Positions 44,135 through 53,757 are shown, numbered from the stretch's first letter. The stretch is 64,000 nucleotides of DNA from Sinobacterium caligoides (GCF_003752585.1 NZ_RKHR01000003.1:1178001-1242000), one strand, 5' to 3'. Numbers and translations: made by a program. The notes: generated from the letters alone by a model not told the origin.

Positions 44135-45342
44135 AGGTTTTCTCCGGTATTCATGGGGGAGAAGCTTTTGTTATTGTCGTACTGCAAAAGCCATACTTTT
44201 TGACTGGCTTGATGATTCATCTCATTCAGCACCATTGAATCGCCTATCCCTATATCAAACTCGCCCATATTTTCTAATGTTGTCTTTAGCTTCTCGCTAG
44301 TAATTTTCCCTTTAATTTTTTTCAACGCTGAAACCAATATATTTGCAGCAATATAACCTTCTAGACTTGTGCTGTTTATCATATTATCATCACCAAATTT
44401 CGAAAGATGAGATTTGAACCTTGAAATAATTGGCAGATCAAATTCCATAGGTGGTACAACTTGGGTGATATAAATATTCTTCGAGCTAATATTTAAGTGG
44501 TTTTCTAACGCATGAGAACCTACAAAAGAAATATTAAAGTAGCTCAACATTGGGAACTGGCTAGAGCTATAATTGATGAAGTTGGCAGATGCGCCGTAAG
44601 CTGCAATAAGAATGATCGCTTTAGGTGTATGACTTAATCGAAGAAGGTCATTTAGCGCAGAATTAACATTGTTAGTGTTCCTTTTATAACGCAGGATATT
44701 TAATTTTTGATCATCAGCAAAACCTAGCTTTTTAAAGACAGATCTTGCAGCATTCAGCCCTGACAAGCCATAACTATCATCCTGAATAAAAAAGACAATA
44801 TCCTTAACCTCAATACCTTTTTCAAAAATATGGTTAATAATTAGCGACAGCTCTTGTTCATAACTTGCTCGATAGTTAAACGTATAGGGCGACTTATTCA
44901 CATCCCTTAATATGTCAGCACCTGTATATGGCGAAAAGAATATCACCCCCTCTTTGTTTGCATACGGCTCAGTAACTTTAGCTGTAGGCGTACCAACATT
45001 ACCGATCATGGCTATGACATTGTGCTCTTCAACCAGCTTTCTTGCATTGATTATTGCTGCCTCAGGCTGATAACCATCATCTAGGACAGTCAGCCTTATT
45101 TGCTTATTATTTATCCCACCATTTTTATTCACATGCCTAATATAGGCGTTCACACCTGCCAGCACCGAATCACCAAGATCTCTTGAGGGCCCGCTGATTG
45201 ATGTCGTCATCCCTAACTCGATGTAAGCCGCACCCTTGTCATTGCTTACTGCACTAACAGGACAACAAAAAACAAGAAAAATTAACGCTACAGTTAATTT
45301 GAACGATTTAAAAAGAAGTAAAAACTCATCCCTGATTATCAT
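44131..45342 (-). CDS. Type-I periplasmic binding protein (LivJ/amide-receptor family)
   Basis: The 403-residue protein has a signal peptide (about residues 13-32, LFKSFKLTVALIFLVFCC). The Peripla_BP_6 fold is evident: ELGMTTSISGPSRDLGDSVL, YIRHVNKNGGINNKQIRL, VEEHNVIAMIGNVGTPTAKV, FFSPYTGADILRD, and FIQDDSYGLSG in lobe II. These proteins bind amino acids, amides or similar ligands. No ABC permease or ATPase genes are present. Its stop overlaps the channel gene start by four bases, so it most likely presents ligand to the channel protein (inference). The lobe-II GASANFINYSS stretch fits the family. Confidence 0.9.
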   Translation of the reverse strand: MIIRDEFLLLFKSFKLTVALIFLVFCCPVSAVSNDKGAAYIELGMTTSISGPSRDLGDSVLAGVNAYIRHVNKNGGINNKQIRLTVLDDGYQPEAAIINARKLVEEHNVIAMIGNVGTPTAKVTEPYANKEGVIFFSPYTGADILRDVNKSPYTFNYRASYEQELSLIINHIFEKGIEVKDIVFFIQDDSYGLSGLNAARSVFKKLGFADDQKLNILRYKRNTNNVNSALNDLLRLSHTPKAIILIAAYGASANFINYSSSQFPMLSYFNISFVGSHALENHLNISSKNIYITQVVPPMEFDLPIISRFKSHLSKFGDDNMINSTSLEGYIAANILVSALKKIKGKITSEKLKTTLENMGEFDIGIGDSMVLNEMNHQASQKVWLLQYDNNKSFSPMNTGENL

Positions 45343-45669
45343 TATAATTCTTCACTATATAGCTTCATTTACTTCACGAGAACTCAGTATGATAAATTAC
45401 TACCGCCATAAATCGGTGTAACACACTTTTTTTTGATCAATTAAAAGCAAAATACAACAACAAAACCTTCACTACCGCAACATGTCGGTCAAAAAATAGA
45501 TTAGAACATAAATTTAATATAATAATACAAGTCTCTTCGCCTAACCTACCCCATTATCAACACATGGAAAAAGACCAACATTATGGAAAATGTTTTCTTT
45601 TTCTTATGAATTCATTCGACACTAGGCCTATGAATTAAATTATTTAATGGATATAAATAAGAGAACGAT
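45343..45669. other. Intergenic region
   Basis: 327 bp of AT-rich DNA between divergent genes. Promoters for both are expected. No gene recognised. Confidence 0.4.
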
Positions 45670-46587
45670 ATGTCATCAAAAATTCTAATCGCTAACAATA
45701 GCGGCCAAAACCTCCACATCACCGTCACCCATGATATTAGACGAATAACGGAATCGTCAGATAGCAGCTCCAGCAAAACTTCTGGCAATGTTTCAGTCGC
45801 CGTCCCATCAGGCACCACCGTTGGTGGTGGCTTCTCACACGAAAGTAGCTCAAGTAGCTCTGCAAAGTATGACTGGAGTGCTTTCATTAACTCTGGCGAG
45901 GCATTTTGTAAAGATCAAAGCTTCGTTACATTTGACGTAACATTGGATAGCAGCAAACAATATTACCTCACCGTACGTAGTGACTCAGCAGACACCCCTA
46001 TTGCCTATTTAATTAACGTGCCGATTGATGCCAATAAATTAGGTGTCGAGCTCGACCACAATGTTAGCACTAACTTCATCACTTCAAACCCATTCCCGCG
46101 TGGACATGTATTAGCTTCCGGCAACAGCATTCAACTTCGCCATATTAAAAGCAACAAGTTTATTGGCAACCCTAAGCGATCTCGTAGCTGGCCCTGCGCC
46201 AATATTAGTGACGCAGCCGGCGAGCATGAGATAATCGGCTCTGGTGCAATCAAAAATAACGCCTTAGTTCGCATTCGTTGCAAGAATGAAACCACGGCTG
46301 GCGCTGACTGTCGGGGGTACAATAATATGTACTCATCGTCGATCGGCTGGGCTTATTACGATAAAAATGATGGTGAGACGTCTGAATCAAAACAGCTCTG
46401 GCGTATAGAAAAAAAGTCGGTCGTTAGCAACAGTCGTGGCGACGATATTTATAGTGGTGATATTGTACAGTTTGCCAACACCTACTACCCGAACAGTAGC
46501 CTCTATCTTGATAAGGATAATTGGTTAGCTTGTGATTCTGGCGCTGATGCCGACAACGATGACTTTGAAGTTATTATTACTTCATAA
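45670..46587 (+). CDS. Beta-rich protein, possible beta-trefoil, unknown
   Basis: A 305-residue protein with no signal peptide. The N-terminal ~135 residues have a Ser-rich stretch (SSDSSSSKTSGNVSVAVPSG, GFSHESSSSSSAKY) and beta-strands. Residues ~145-305 repeat short strands such as SIQLRHIKSNKFIGNPKRS, QLWRIEKKS and VQFANTYYPNSSLYLDK, resembling MIR/ricin-type beta-trefoil repeats that bind sugars. This is inference by pattern. SD AAGAGAACGAT before the ATG. It converges with the small-gene operon that follows. Confidence 0.65.
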   Translation: MSSKILIANNSGQNLHITVTHDIRRITESSDSSSSKTSGNVSVAVPSGTTVGGGFSHESSSSSSAKYDWSAFINSGEAFCKDQSFVTFDVTLDSSKQYYLTVRSDSADTPIAYLINVPIDANKLGVELDHNVSTNFITSNPFPRGHVLASGNSIQLRHIKSNKFIGNPKRSRSWPCANISDAAGEHEIIGSGAIKNNALVRIRCKNETTAGADCRGYNNMYSSSIGWAYYDKNDGETSESKQLWRIEKKSVVSNSRGDDIYSGDIVQFANTYYPNSSLYLDKDNWLACDSGADADNDDFEVIITS

Positions 46588-46673
46588 CAAGTGAAGCCGG
46601 TCATCATTCAATGACCGGCAAGCCTATTGCTTTATTCGACGGTAACCCGCCATCCTACTCATGGCTTCAATCG

Positions 46674-46994
46674 TTATTGATGATATTGGTCGTACCCTTC
46701 TGACCATACCACCTCATAACCCTGACGTTTAAAATACCCGGCAAATATATATAACGCCTTCTGCAACCATGACTGCAAATCAGCTATACCATCAATGACT
46801 TTTCCCTCGTTCTCATCAATAGCAGCCTGGTCCGTCATCTGCCAAAAGAAATAAGCCAATATCTCAGCCTCCTTCTTACTGCTCAAGTCCGAATTACCGC
46901 AAGCAATCTCTCTAGCAAGGTCACAGTTTAATATCTTGGCATAATGAAGAACCAGTATCTTAGAGGGTTGGTTATATTCATTAAAATTCATCAT
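46674..46994 (-). CDS. Small protein, possible immunity partner of the toxin-like gene
   Basis: A 106-residue acidic, helical protein with YAKILNCDLAREIACGNSDLSS, AEILAYFFWQMTDQAAIDENEGK and DLQSWLQKALYIFAGYF. It is the last gene of the operon; its start overlaps the previous stop by four bases (ATGA), so it is made with that protein. An acidic partner after a toxin-like gene fits an immunity protein. No family recognised. Confidence 0.6.
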   Translation of the reverse strand: MMNFNEYNQPSKILVLHYAKILNCDLAREIACGNSDLSSKKEAEILAYFFWQMTDQAAIDENEGKVIDGIADLQSWLQKALYIFAGYFKRQGYEVVWSEGYDQYHQ

Positions 46995-47569
46995 GCTTTA
47001 AAAGTCTCCAATGTAAGATCATCCATTATAGCCATTCGCTGCCCAAATGCCCTCAACTTTTCAATCAACTGAGTGACAGTCATTTCCTCAATTACGGCTA
47101 AAAAATAATGTGTATCGTTATCCTGATCTACTCTAAAAGCAAGCTTAGAAGGAATCATAGGACTATCTTCATCAATCCAGTAGGCCACCCTAGAGCGGGT
47201 ATTTTTGGGCTGGAACTTAGCGAGAAATCTTAGCGTATCGATAGTGCTTTTGGTTGTAGAGTTGAATGATAGACCGTGACAATCACTAGCCAACACAATA
47301 TTAGGGTCAGATGGAGAAAGAAGGTAGTCCCCATCCTTGAGCCCTCCGTGCTCTTTATTGGCGCCATAAATAACCACATTTCTACCCACTTTTTCACTGT
47401 GGTATGTTGTCGCACTATGCGGATCAAATAAAGACCTAAAAACAGCTGGCCTTAGCTCCGGGGACACCTTCTTTTTGGCCTCGTAATCTTCAACAATTGC
47501 ATCAATCGCCTCCTCTATGGAGACCACCGTTTTTAGCTGCTTAGCAAATGGATCCTTTTTCTTACCCAT
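46991..47569 (-). CDS. Toxin-like protein, weak Tse2-type features
   Basis: The 192-residue protein follows AAGGATGTTTT before the ATG. A basic start (MGKKKDPFAKQLKTV) leads to a region with GGLKDGDYLLSPSDPN, GLSFNSTTKSTIDTL, PMIPSKLAFRVDQDN and THYFLAVIEEMTVTQLIEKL. The last two resemble the IPxxLxVxxD...HYxIxPxxxM pattern of Tse2-like ADP-ribosyltransferase toxins. The match is by eye and weak, so toxin function is a hypothesis. It is translationally coupled to the small acidic protein downstream. No T6SS genes lie nearby. Confidence 0.55.
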   Translation of the reverse strand: MGKKKDPFAKQLKTVVSIEEAIDAIVEDYEAKKKVSPELRPAVFRSLFDPHSATTYHSEKVGRNVVIYGANKEHGGLKDGDYLLSPSDPNIVLASDCHGLSFNSTTKSTIDTLRFLAKFQPKNTRSRVAYWIDEDSPMIPSKLAFRVDQDNDTHYFLAVIEEMTVTQLIEKLRAFGQRMAIMDDLTLETFKA

Positions 47570-47617
47570 AAAACATCCTTGTTTTTATCGATTTGAGAGT
47601 AACTAATTATTTTGAGA

Positions 47618-48082
47618 TTACTTACGCTGACAACGAAGCCCCTTCTTACCGCAGTCAAAATCTATTGTGTATTTTTTATTATCTGTACCAACATGTTGAC
47701 CAAGACCAATTACACTTATATCGCCATTCGCTTGACGCTGATAGACCACGGTAAAGTTACTTCGGGGTTGGGTCCTATGGTAGGCGGCCCGGTTATCCCA
47801 AATTGTCTCTAGACTTCCATCTTGACCGTAAAGCGCCGTTTGAATAAATGCGGCCTCACTTTTACTCAATGTCCGATTATTCAGCTCACCCTGAAGACAA
47901 GCCGTCATCTCTCTATCTGTCCCCCGATGCGACTCAACCCATCGCTGTTCGATAGCTTCCAGCTCTCGCTCTCTTGCACCATCATTAGTTATTGAAAAGA
48001 CGCCCGTTGTTTTTGAGTTAGCACAGAGCGCACACATTATGCCGGCTAACGTAAAACTGCCACATACACCACAATTCGCCAT
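47618..48082 (-). CDS. CxxC-rich small protein, unknown
   Basis: The start is ATG 48082; the longer frame from 48154 is not used. The product is 154 residues. The N-terminus MANCGVCGSFTLAGIMCALC has two CxxC pairs, the pattern of a zinc knuckle or a redox pair. A charged helix follows (GARERELEAIEQRWVESHR), then FIQTALYGQDGSLETIWDN and a beta-strand tail (NFTVVYQRQANGDISVIGLG). It is followed at 48 bp by the toxin-like gene in the same operon. No family recognised. Confidence 0.6.
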   Translation of the reverse strand: MANCGVCGSFTLAGIMCALCANSKTTGVFSITNDGARERELEAIEQRWVESHRGTDREMTACLQGELNNRTLSKSEAAFIQTALYGQDGSLETIWDNRAAYHRTQPRSNFTVVYQRQANGDISVIGLGQHVGTDNKKYTIDFDCGKKGLRCQRK

Positions 48083-48214
48083 ATTAATACCTACTTTTGT
48101 TAATGAATTAAAAGCTAAATAACTATGATCAAATAGAGACTTCATCAGACACAATGGCTAGATGACACACGCCTCTTAGTCACTACCTTCTACGTCTTAG
48201 CTTTGCTGTAATGC

Positions 48215-48367
48215 CTATACCAAGGTAGGCACGTCATAAGCAATAGTGGTACGGTCTAGCAAGCCGTCTTGGCAAATACCAACAACACACCTACCTGTAT
48301 AGGTGCCCACTGGCGGCCACGAAACAACCTCTTTCGACCTTGAACAAATGGTTTTATTCATCGACAT
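48215..48367 (-). CDS. Small 50-aa protein, operon leader
   Basis: ATG 48367 has a strong AAAGGAG eight bases upstream. The product begins MSMNKTICSRSKEVVSWPPV and continues with TYTGRCVVGICQDGLLDR. It carries three Cys (ICSR, GRCVV, GICQD), and its size and strong RBS argue for expression. It is the first gene of the 48.4-46.7 kb minus-strand group. No family recognised. Confidence 0.6.
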   Translation of the reverse strand: MSMNKTICSRSKEVVSWPPVGTYTGRCVVGICQDGLLDRTTIAYDVPTLV

Positions 48368-49584
48368 ATAAAGCTCCTTTTCATAATGTCTAACACCCAA
48401 TCAGAATGGGCAGGCAATTATACCAAGCAAAAAAACATCAACTGAACTCGATAGAGACAGCCAAAACACAAAGCCAGCTTACCTCCTCACAAATAACCTA
48501 ACAACTACTCTGCGATTATTCAACCGAGAAATAACCAGTCAAATACTTAGCCGTGTCGAGAACAACACACTCGCTTATCATTCGGTTTAAAATATTGCTT
48601 AAGGCCTGGCAGATCTTTTGTACAAATATTACAACACAGCTATCCAGCATCTACCGCTATTATTTTGTACTGTGACGACGAGATATTTTTCGCACCACAT
48701 ATCACTCAAAAGTGACACTCATTGCTAGAGAAAGCACTTAAAAACCCAGACACAACTAATACACAGCTTAATAAGTTTCCGAAATAGATCGACAACTTCC
48801 CACACCCACCTGCGACTAACATTGTTAGTGAATGCGACATTTACCAAAAAACAAAACATCTTATACTTTATATCTTATCACCACATATTTGAAAGCATGA
48901 TTATCGACACCAAAAGAAAAACGCTATTACCTATAGCTAGCACCTGTGCCTACACAAGGAATTACCGCACCAGCACACCAGCACACCACTGGTATTTTTC
49001 TTTAGTAATCGTACGAGGAAATCAACAAGGGCAGAAAAAAATTTCTGGCATAACGCCGACGACTCATTTAAGCAAGCTTTCTTCGAGCCTACCTTCATCA
49101 ATCACTACTTACACCAATTCAACAACATAAAACTAAAAACTAAAAGAAAGACGATTAACCAGAAATAATCGTGCGACTTATCCCACAAGAAAACACAACT
49201 TTTACCAATAGACGAAAGTGAACCGAAAGGCGATATATAGAGCAAATCATTACTGAGGCAAGGTTAGAAAAAACCAAATACCAGTACCCGATCACAAAAT
49301 CAAGATAAAAATAAAATACCCTCACAGAACAATAAATATCTTCTTTAGCGTGTTATATTTCTAGCGGGAAGAAAAAACACATGACTACGGACAGCCATAT
49401 AGCAACATTCCTTATAGCTAGGACTGATCAACAAACGACAAACGACAAACGACAAACATAGTTTTAATAAAAACCGCCTTAACAAACACTGCTTTAACAA
49501 AAGCCGCCCCATCGTGCTCGCGGGCCTAGCAGCTGATTTTGTTGGCAATTCAATTTACCTCCACAATGCTTATTATTAGGGAAA
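48368..49584. other. Long AT-rich non-coding region
   Basis: 1217 bp, the largest gap in the window. A 102-codon plus-strand frame (48822-49130) has no RBS and a low-complexity, Thr/Ser-rich product, so it is not called. A 7-bp tandem repeat AAACGAC (three copies plus AAAC) lies at 49433-49457, and a CCGCCTTAACAAA/TGCTTTAACAAA near-repeat follows. No terminator or other gene is seen. Confidence 0.5.
49433..49457. repeat. AAACGAC tandem repeat
   Basis: Three perfect copies of AAACGAC followed by AAAC, in the leader of the chitin-related enzyme gene. Confidence 0.9.
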
Positions 49585-52500
49585 ATGATGAAAAAACTTC
49601 TATTTAGCTTGGCAAGCATCGCAGTAATAACACAAGCTGCACACGCTGAAACTCACATCCGCTATAACTTAGCCGGTTATTTTCCCGACAGGGAAAAAGT
49701 CGCTATTGTGATGTCTGATAACGACTTACAGGGAAAGCAATGGACGATTAAAAAAGGGGGAGAGACAAGCTTAAACGGTACCTTTGGCAAAAGCATTATT
49801 GGTAAATCACGCTTTACAACATTCCCCTACCATTATGAGGTCGACTTTAGCTCTCTCCAAACATTAGGTGACTACCTTGTTCACGCCCCTGGCACAGAGG
49901 AAGTAAAAGTATCGATCAAGCATCAGCCCTATGGCGACATTGCCAACCAGATGCTACGCGCTCTGCGAGTCAGCCGAAGCGGTACTGGCGATACACTGGA
50001 TCACGCTAGGTCGCACATGGGTGACGCCAAGGCGCTCTACTATCGCCCTTCTGGCGCCATAGAAAGCGGTCAATGGGCCGCCGACCCATCGGGAAAAACG
50101 GCCGATATGCTGGGTGGCTGGTATGACGCGGGCGACTACATCAAGTTCACCTTGACCATCGCGCAAACCACCAACGTGCTGATAGAGGCCTATCAAGCCA
50201 ATCCTAGTCTTTTTACTCAGCAATACAGCACATCTGAGTATGTGGATATTCTTGACGAGATCAAGTTTGGCTTAGACTATCTGATGAAAACGATGCCGGA
50301 GGATGGCGAGTTTATCATTCAGCTATCCACCGGATTAGATCACGTTGGCATAGAACAATGGCGCCTACCCGAACATGATACGCGTGACGGTAAACGCGAG
50401 GCACTATCAGCCCTATCTCCCAGCCACATGGCGGCAACGGCTGCCGCCCTCGCTGGCGGTGCTAAAATCTTTGTCGAATTTGACCCCGTCCTCGCCGAAC
50501 AATATCGCCGCCAAGCCGTCGCCATCTACAATCGTTCGTTAGCCGCCGATGTGCTAAAGCAAAACGCCTTTGAGCGCGATAGCAAAAATGATTTCTACCG
50601 CGACGAAGATGTGAATAACGAAAGAGCCCTCGCCGCAGCGCAGTTGTTTGCGCTCACCGACGATCCAAGTTATCAAAGTGACGCTCTTGCATACGCAAAG
50701 GAACACGGTCAATTCATTGTCGGCGGTAAAAAGACAAGCTCTGGCCTTGACTACTACTTTAGCCTCAGTGACTCCATCCTCATGGCCTATAAGGTATTGG
50801 CCAGAGAAGATAACACAGCCAAACATATGGGGAAGATTGAACTCGACAGCCACTTAACTTATGCCAACACAGAAGGCAATATCTGGGGGACAGCACAAAT
50901 ACCCAACTGGGGTAGCTTAAGTAATATGCTCTATATCGCCGGCACCGCTGCTGAGGATCTGGTGGATTTTGGTGACGCCTACTACACCAGCCTAGCCTAC
51001 GATAATATTGACTACCTGTTGGGCCGCAACCCGTGGGGCATCAGCTTTGTCAATGCCACCAGCTTAAGCAAGGTTCCCTCAGGGTTCCACAGTCAAATTT
51101 ATCACCTACAAGCAGATAAACAGCCCATCGGCGTCATCGCCAACGGCCCTTCGCAATACAGATACATACTCGCTGACAAAGATATTGAGATAGACCCAGA
51201 TGCCTGGGAGAACAAATTCAACACCAGCTATATTATTGACGGCATCGACCAAGGCATTGTCTTTTTTGACTCCTGGAAGAACTACACCGGCACCGAGCCT
51301 ACGATCTTCGGCCAGGCCACCGGCATTTACGCACTGGCAGCCATGACAAAACTTGAGGAGCAAGGGATAAAAGAGTCCCTAGAGGATGAGCGACGTCCCG
51401 CCATGAAGTCCCCTCCCAGCAACTTACCGGTCGACAAGGTACCGATGTTTGTCACCATTGGCTCAGATGATAACGAAAGCAGCGCCGGTGTTAAGTGGCT
51501 GTACGAAATGGTGAATAGCTACAGCAATCCGGCAGGAAGAAGCGGCCGCAACAACCTCCTGACCTTCGATGGCGATACGGCTCGCTTGACCTTTCTTAAC
51601 ACCGGCGTCAATGCGAGCAAAGCAGGGGCAGAATGGAAAAATGCCCATGCTGCAGGCAACGAGACAGGCAATCACACACAGACACACAACCCCAACCATC
51701 ATGGCTCCGAGATGCAGGCGTCACAATGGTTAGATGAAATTCAGCAGGCACATAACAGTATCGTCAGCGTGGGTATTGCTGGCGATGAGATCTATGGCTT
51801 TCGCGCACCGCGACTGGAGTATAATGACGCCCTATTCAGCACTCTGCATGATCAACATTTTCTCTACGATAGCAGTATTGAAGACGGCTACGCTCGAGGG
51901 TTAGATGGCAGCAACTTTCACTGGCCCTACACCTTGGATGCAGGCTCACCCGGCGCTATTTTAAAAACAACGTGGGATCAAGCAGCAGGCACGCCGTTTA
52001 TCATCGGCGCCTATCCGGGCCTATGGGAGCTACCCGTCTCACCCTGGATTGTCCCCGACGACCTCGCGGATGGCCTTCCCTACGACTTGCGCGCGAAAAT
52101 AAAAACCGCCATGAGTTACTTTGACATGGAGGGGGGCAAGATTACCGCTTTCGATTACAACCTGCTGGTATCGGCAAAGCTCGACAATGCAGACGATATT
52201 TACGCCATTCTAAAACACACCCTGGATTTACGCTTAAAAGGTAACCGCGCGCCGATGGTGATCGGCGCACACAGCAAAAACTACAGTTCCCCTGACTCAC
52301 CAATGGCGGTCGCACTTAAGCGATTTGTCGAGTATGCGCTCACTCATCAAGACGTACGAATCGTCTCACACAAGCAGGTCATTGACTGGATGAGCCACCC
52401 TCGCGCACTCGAAGACATACCGCATATCGTCAGTACGACAGTCAAGGCACACATAAAGCAAGATCAATGCACCGATGCGCTGTGGCAGGCCAGCACAGTC

Positions 52501-53697
52501 TATACCAAAGGTACCAAGGTAACATTCGAGGGCGCAACGTGGACAGCTGCGTGGTGGAATGAAAATGTTAAGCCCGGCGCTTCTGAGTGGGGCCCTTGGG
52601 GTAAGACCGGCGTCCCCTGCAATGGTGAGACAAAACACTATTATGGCACTATCTCCCCTCAAGGCTTAGTGGCTGTCGATGACAATAGCAGCCAGCGATT
52701 TGAGTTCCTACCCGAACCAGGGAAAAAGCTCGCAGAGGTGAAAATCGATGGCGTCATCATAGAGCCCGTCCCTGTCGACGGCTATACCATCGTCAATGTT
52801 AGAGAAGACCACACCATCACGGCAACTTTTAACGACAACGATGACATCGATGACCGCTTTACAATCACCTCGGTCGCAGGCCCTAACGGTGCTATCAACC
52901 CGCAGGGGGAAGTCAAAGTCAGCAGTGGTGACGAACAGCTCTATACCTTAACTGCCAGTGACGGCTTCGTGCTAGACACCCTGTTGCTCAATGGGCAGCC
53001 GGTGATAGTCGCAGACAATCAGTACCTCGTTAAAAATATCACGGTTAACACCCGCGTCGAAGCAAGCTTTCGCGCTCAGCAACAGCCTAACAGACCACCC
53101 ACAGCCGTTATCACCGGCTCAAACAGGGTGAATAGCGGGGCCTCACTGACGCTGTCTGCAGAGAGCTCCAGCGATCCCGATGGCCACGCCCTCAGTTACC
53201 AGTGGCAACTACCAGAAAATTGGTCTGCAAACGCATTCGATACTGCAACCATCACGGTCACCGCCCCCAACGTCAGTGAAGGTAGCCGCAGTGACAATAT
53301 CACCCTGACCGTCGCGGATAGCGAATTCAGCAACACGGTCACACATACCATAACCGTTACCGCTATCAGTCCCTGTGCACCGACAGACCCCAATGCCGAT
53401 CAACACCCCGCATGGAGCCCAGACAGCATCTATACAGAAAATACTGTCGTAAGCCACAAAGACCTAGTATGGCAGGCAAAATACTGGACACAGGGAGACG
53501 AGCCGACGAGGGCTGCCGATCAATGGTTACTCATTAGCCAAGTCACCTTAGCCTGGGACGAAAGTACCGCCTATTCCCAGGGCGATACTGCCAACGACGA
53601 AGGCCAACGATGGCAAGCCAAGTGGTGGAGCAAAGGCGAGAAACCGGGGACCACAGATGCCTGGGTGAGCATCGGAGATAACAGCTGCCATCAGTAG
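49585..53697 (+). CDS. Secreted GH9 / CE4 deacetylase / chitin-binding multidomain enzyme
   Basis: A 1370-residue protein. Residues 1-21 are a signal peptide and 23-110 a CelD_N-like Ig domain. A GH9 catalytic domain spans ~112-592, with GGWYDAGDYIKFTL (general base Asp 181/184) and YTGTEPTIFGQATG (acid Glu 571). A NodB-type CE4 deacetylase is at ~617-945 (VTIGSDDNE, HTQTH at 697-701, GFRAPR). A CBM5/12-type chitin-binding module is at ~960-1012 and two Ig-like repeats (SPQGLVAVDD, NPQGEVKVSS) at ~1018-1163. A PKD-like domain is at ~1170-1262, and two more CBM5/12-like modules (WQAKYW, WQAKWW) are at ~1275-1368. Substrate is probably chitin or chitosan; GH9 includes glucosaminidases. SD AGGG; terminator follows. 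Confidence 0.92.
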   Translation: MMKKLLFSLASIAVITQAAHAETHIRYNLAGYFPDREKVAIVMSDNDLQGKQWTIKKGGETSLNGTFGKSIIGKSRFTTFPYHYEVDFSSLQTLGDYLVHAPGTEEVKVSIKHQPYGDIANQMLRALRVSRSGTGDTLDHARSHMGDAKALYYRPSGAIESGQWAADPSGKTADMLGGWYDAGDYIKFTLTIAQTTNVLIEAYQANPSLFTQQYSTSEYVDILDEIKFGLDYLMKTMPEDGEFIIQLSTGLDHVGIEQWRLPEHDTRDGKREALSALSPSHMAATAAALAGGAKIFVEFDPVLAEQYRRQAVAIYNRSLAADVLKQNAFERDSKNDFYRDEDVNNERALAAAQLFALTDDPSYQSDALAYAKEHGQFIVGGKKTSSGLDYYFSLSDSILMAYKVLAREDNTAKHMGKIELDSHLTYANTEGNIWGTAQIPNWGSLSNMLYIAGTAAEDLVDFGDAYYTSLAYDNIDYLLGRNPWGISFVNATSLSKVPSGFHSQIYHLQADKQPIGVIANGPSQYRYILADKDIEIDPDAWENKFNTSYIIDGIDQGIVFFDSWKNYTGTEPTIFGQATGIYALAAMTKLEEQGIKESLEDERRPAMKSPPSNLPVDKVPMFVTIGSDDNESSAGVKWLYEMVNSYSNPAGRSGRNNLLTFDGDTARLTFLNTGVNASKAGAEWKNAHAAGNETGNHTQTHNPNHHGSEMQASQWLDEIQQAHNSIVSVGIAGDEIYGFRAPRLEYNDALFSTLHDQHFLYDSSIEDGYARGLDGSNFHWPYTLDAGSPGAILKTTWDQAAGTPFIIGAYPGLWELPVSPWIVPDDLADGLPYDLRAKIKTAMSYFDMEGGKITAFDYNLLVSAKLDNADDIYAILKHTLDLRLKGNRAPMVIGAHSKNYSSPDSPMAVALKRFVEYALTHQDVRIVSHKQVIDWMSHPRALEDIPHIVSTTVKAHIKQDQCTDALWQASTVYTKGTKVTFEGATWTAAWWNENVKPGASEWGPWGKTGVPCNGETKHYYGTISPQGLVAVDDNSSQRFEFLPEPGKKLAEVKIDGVIIEPVPVDGYTIVNVREDHTITATFNDNDDIDDRFTITSVAGPNGAINPQGEVKVSSGDEQLYTLTASDGFVLDTLLLNGQPVIVADNQYLVKNITVNTRVEASFRAQQQPNRPPTAVITGSNRVNSGASLTLSAESSSDPDGHALSYQWQLPENWSANAFDTATITVTAPNVSEGSRSDNITLTVADSEFSNTVTHTITVTAISPCAPTDPNADQHPAWSPDSIYTENTVVSHKDLVWQAKYWTQGDEPTRAADQWLLISQVTLAWDESTAYSQGDTANDEGQRWQAKWWSKGEKPGTTDAWVSIGDNSCHQ

Positions 53698-53725
53698 CAG
53701 CTGAAACGTTCAGTATCACGCAACC

Positions 53726-53757
53726 AAAGCAGCGACATGATGTCGCTGCTTTTTCTT
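53726..53757 (+). terminator. Rho-independent terminator
   Basis: AGCAGCGACA-TGA-TGTCGCTGCT followed by TTTTCTT, 28 bases after the stop codon of the GH9/CE4 gene. Confidence 0.92.

Noticed and set aside
48822-49130. 102-codon plus-strand frame
   Set aside because: No RBS; Thr/Ser/His-rich product without domain features, in an AT-rich gap.
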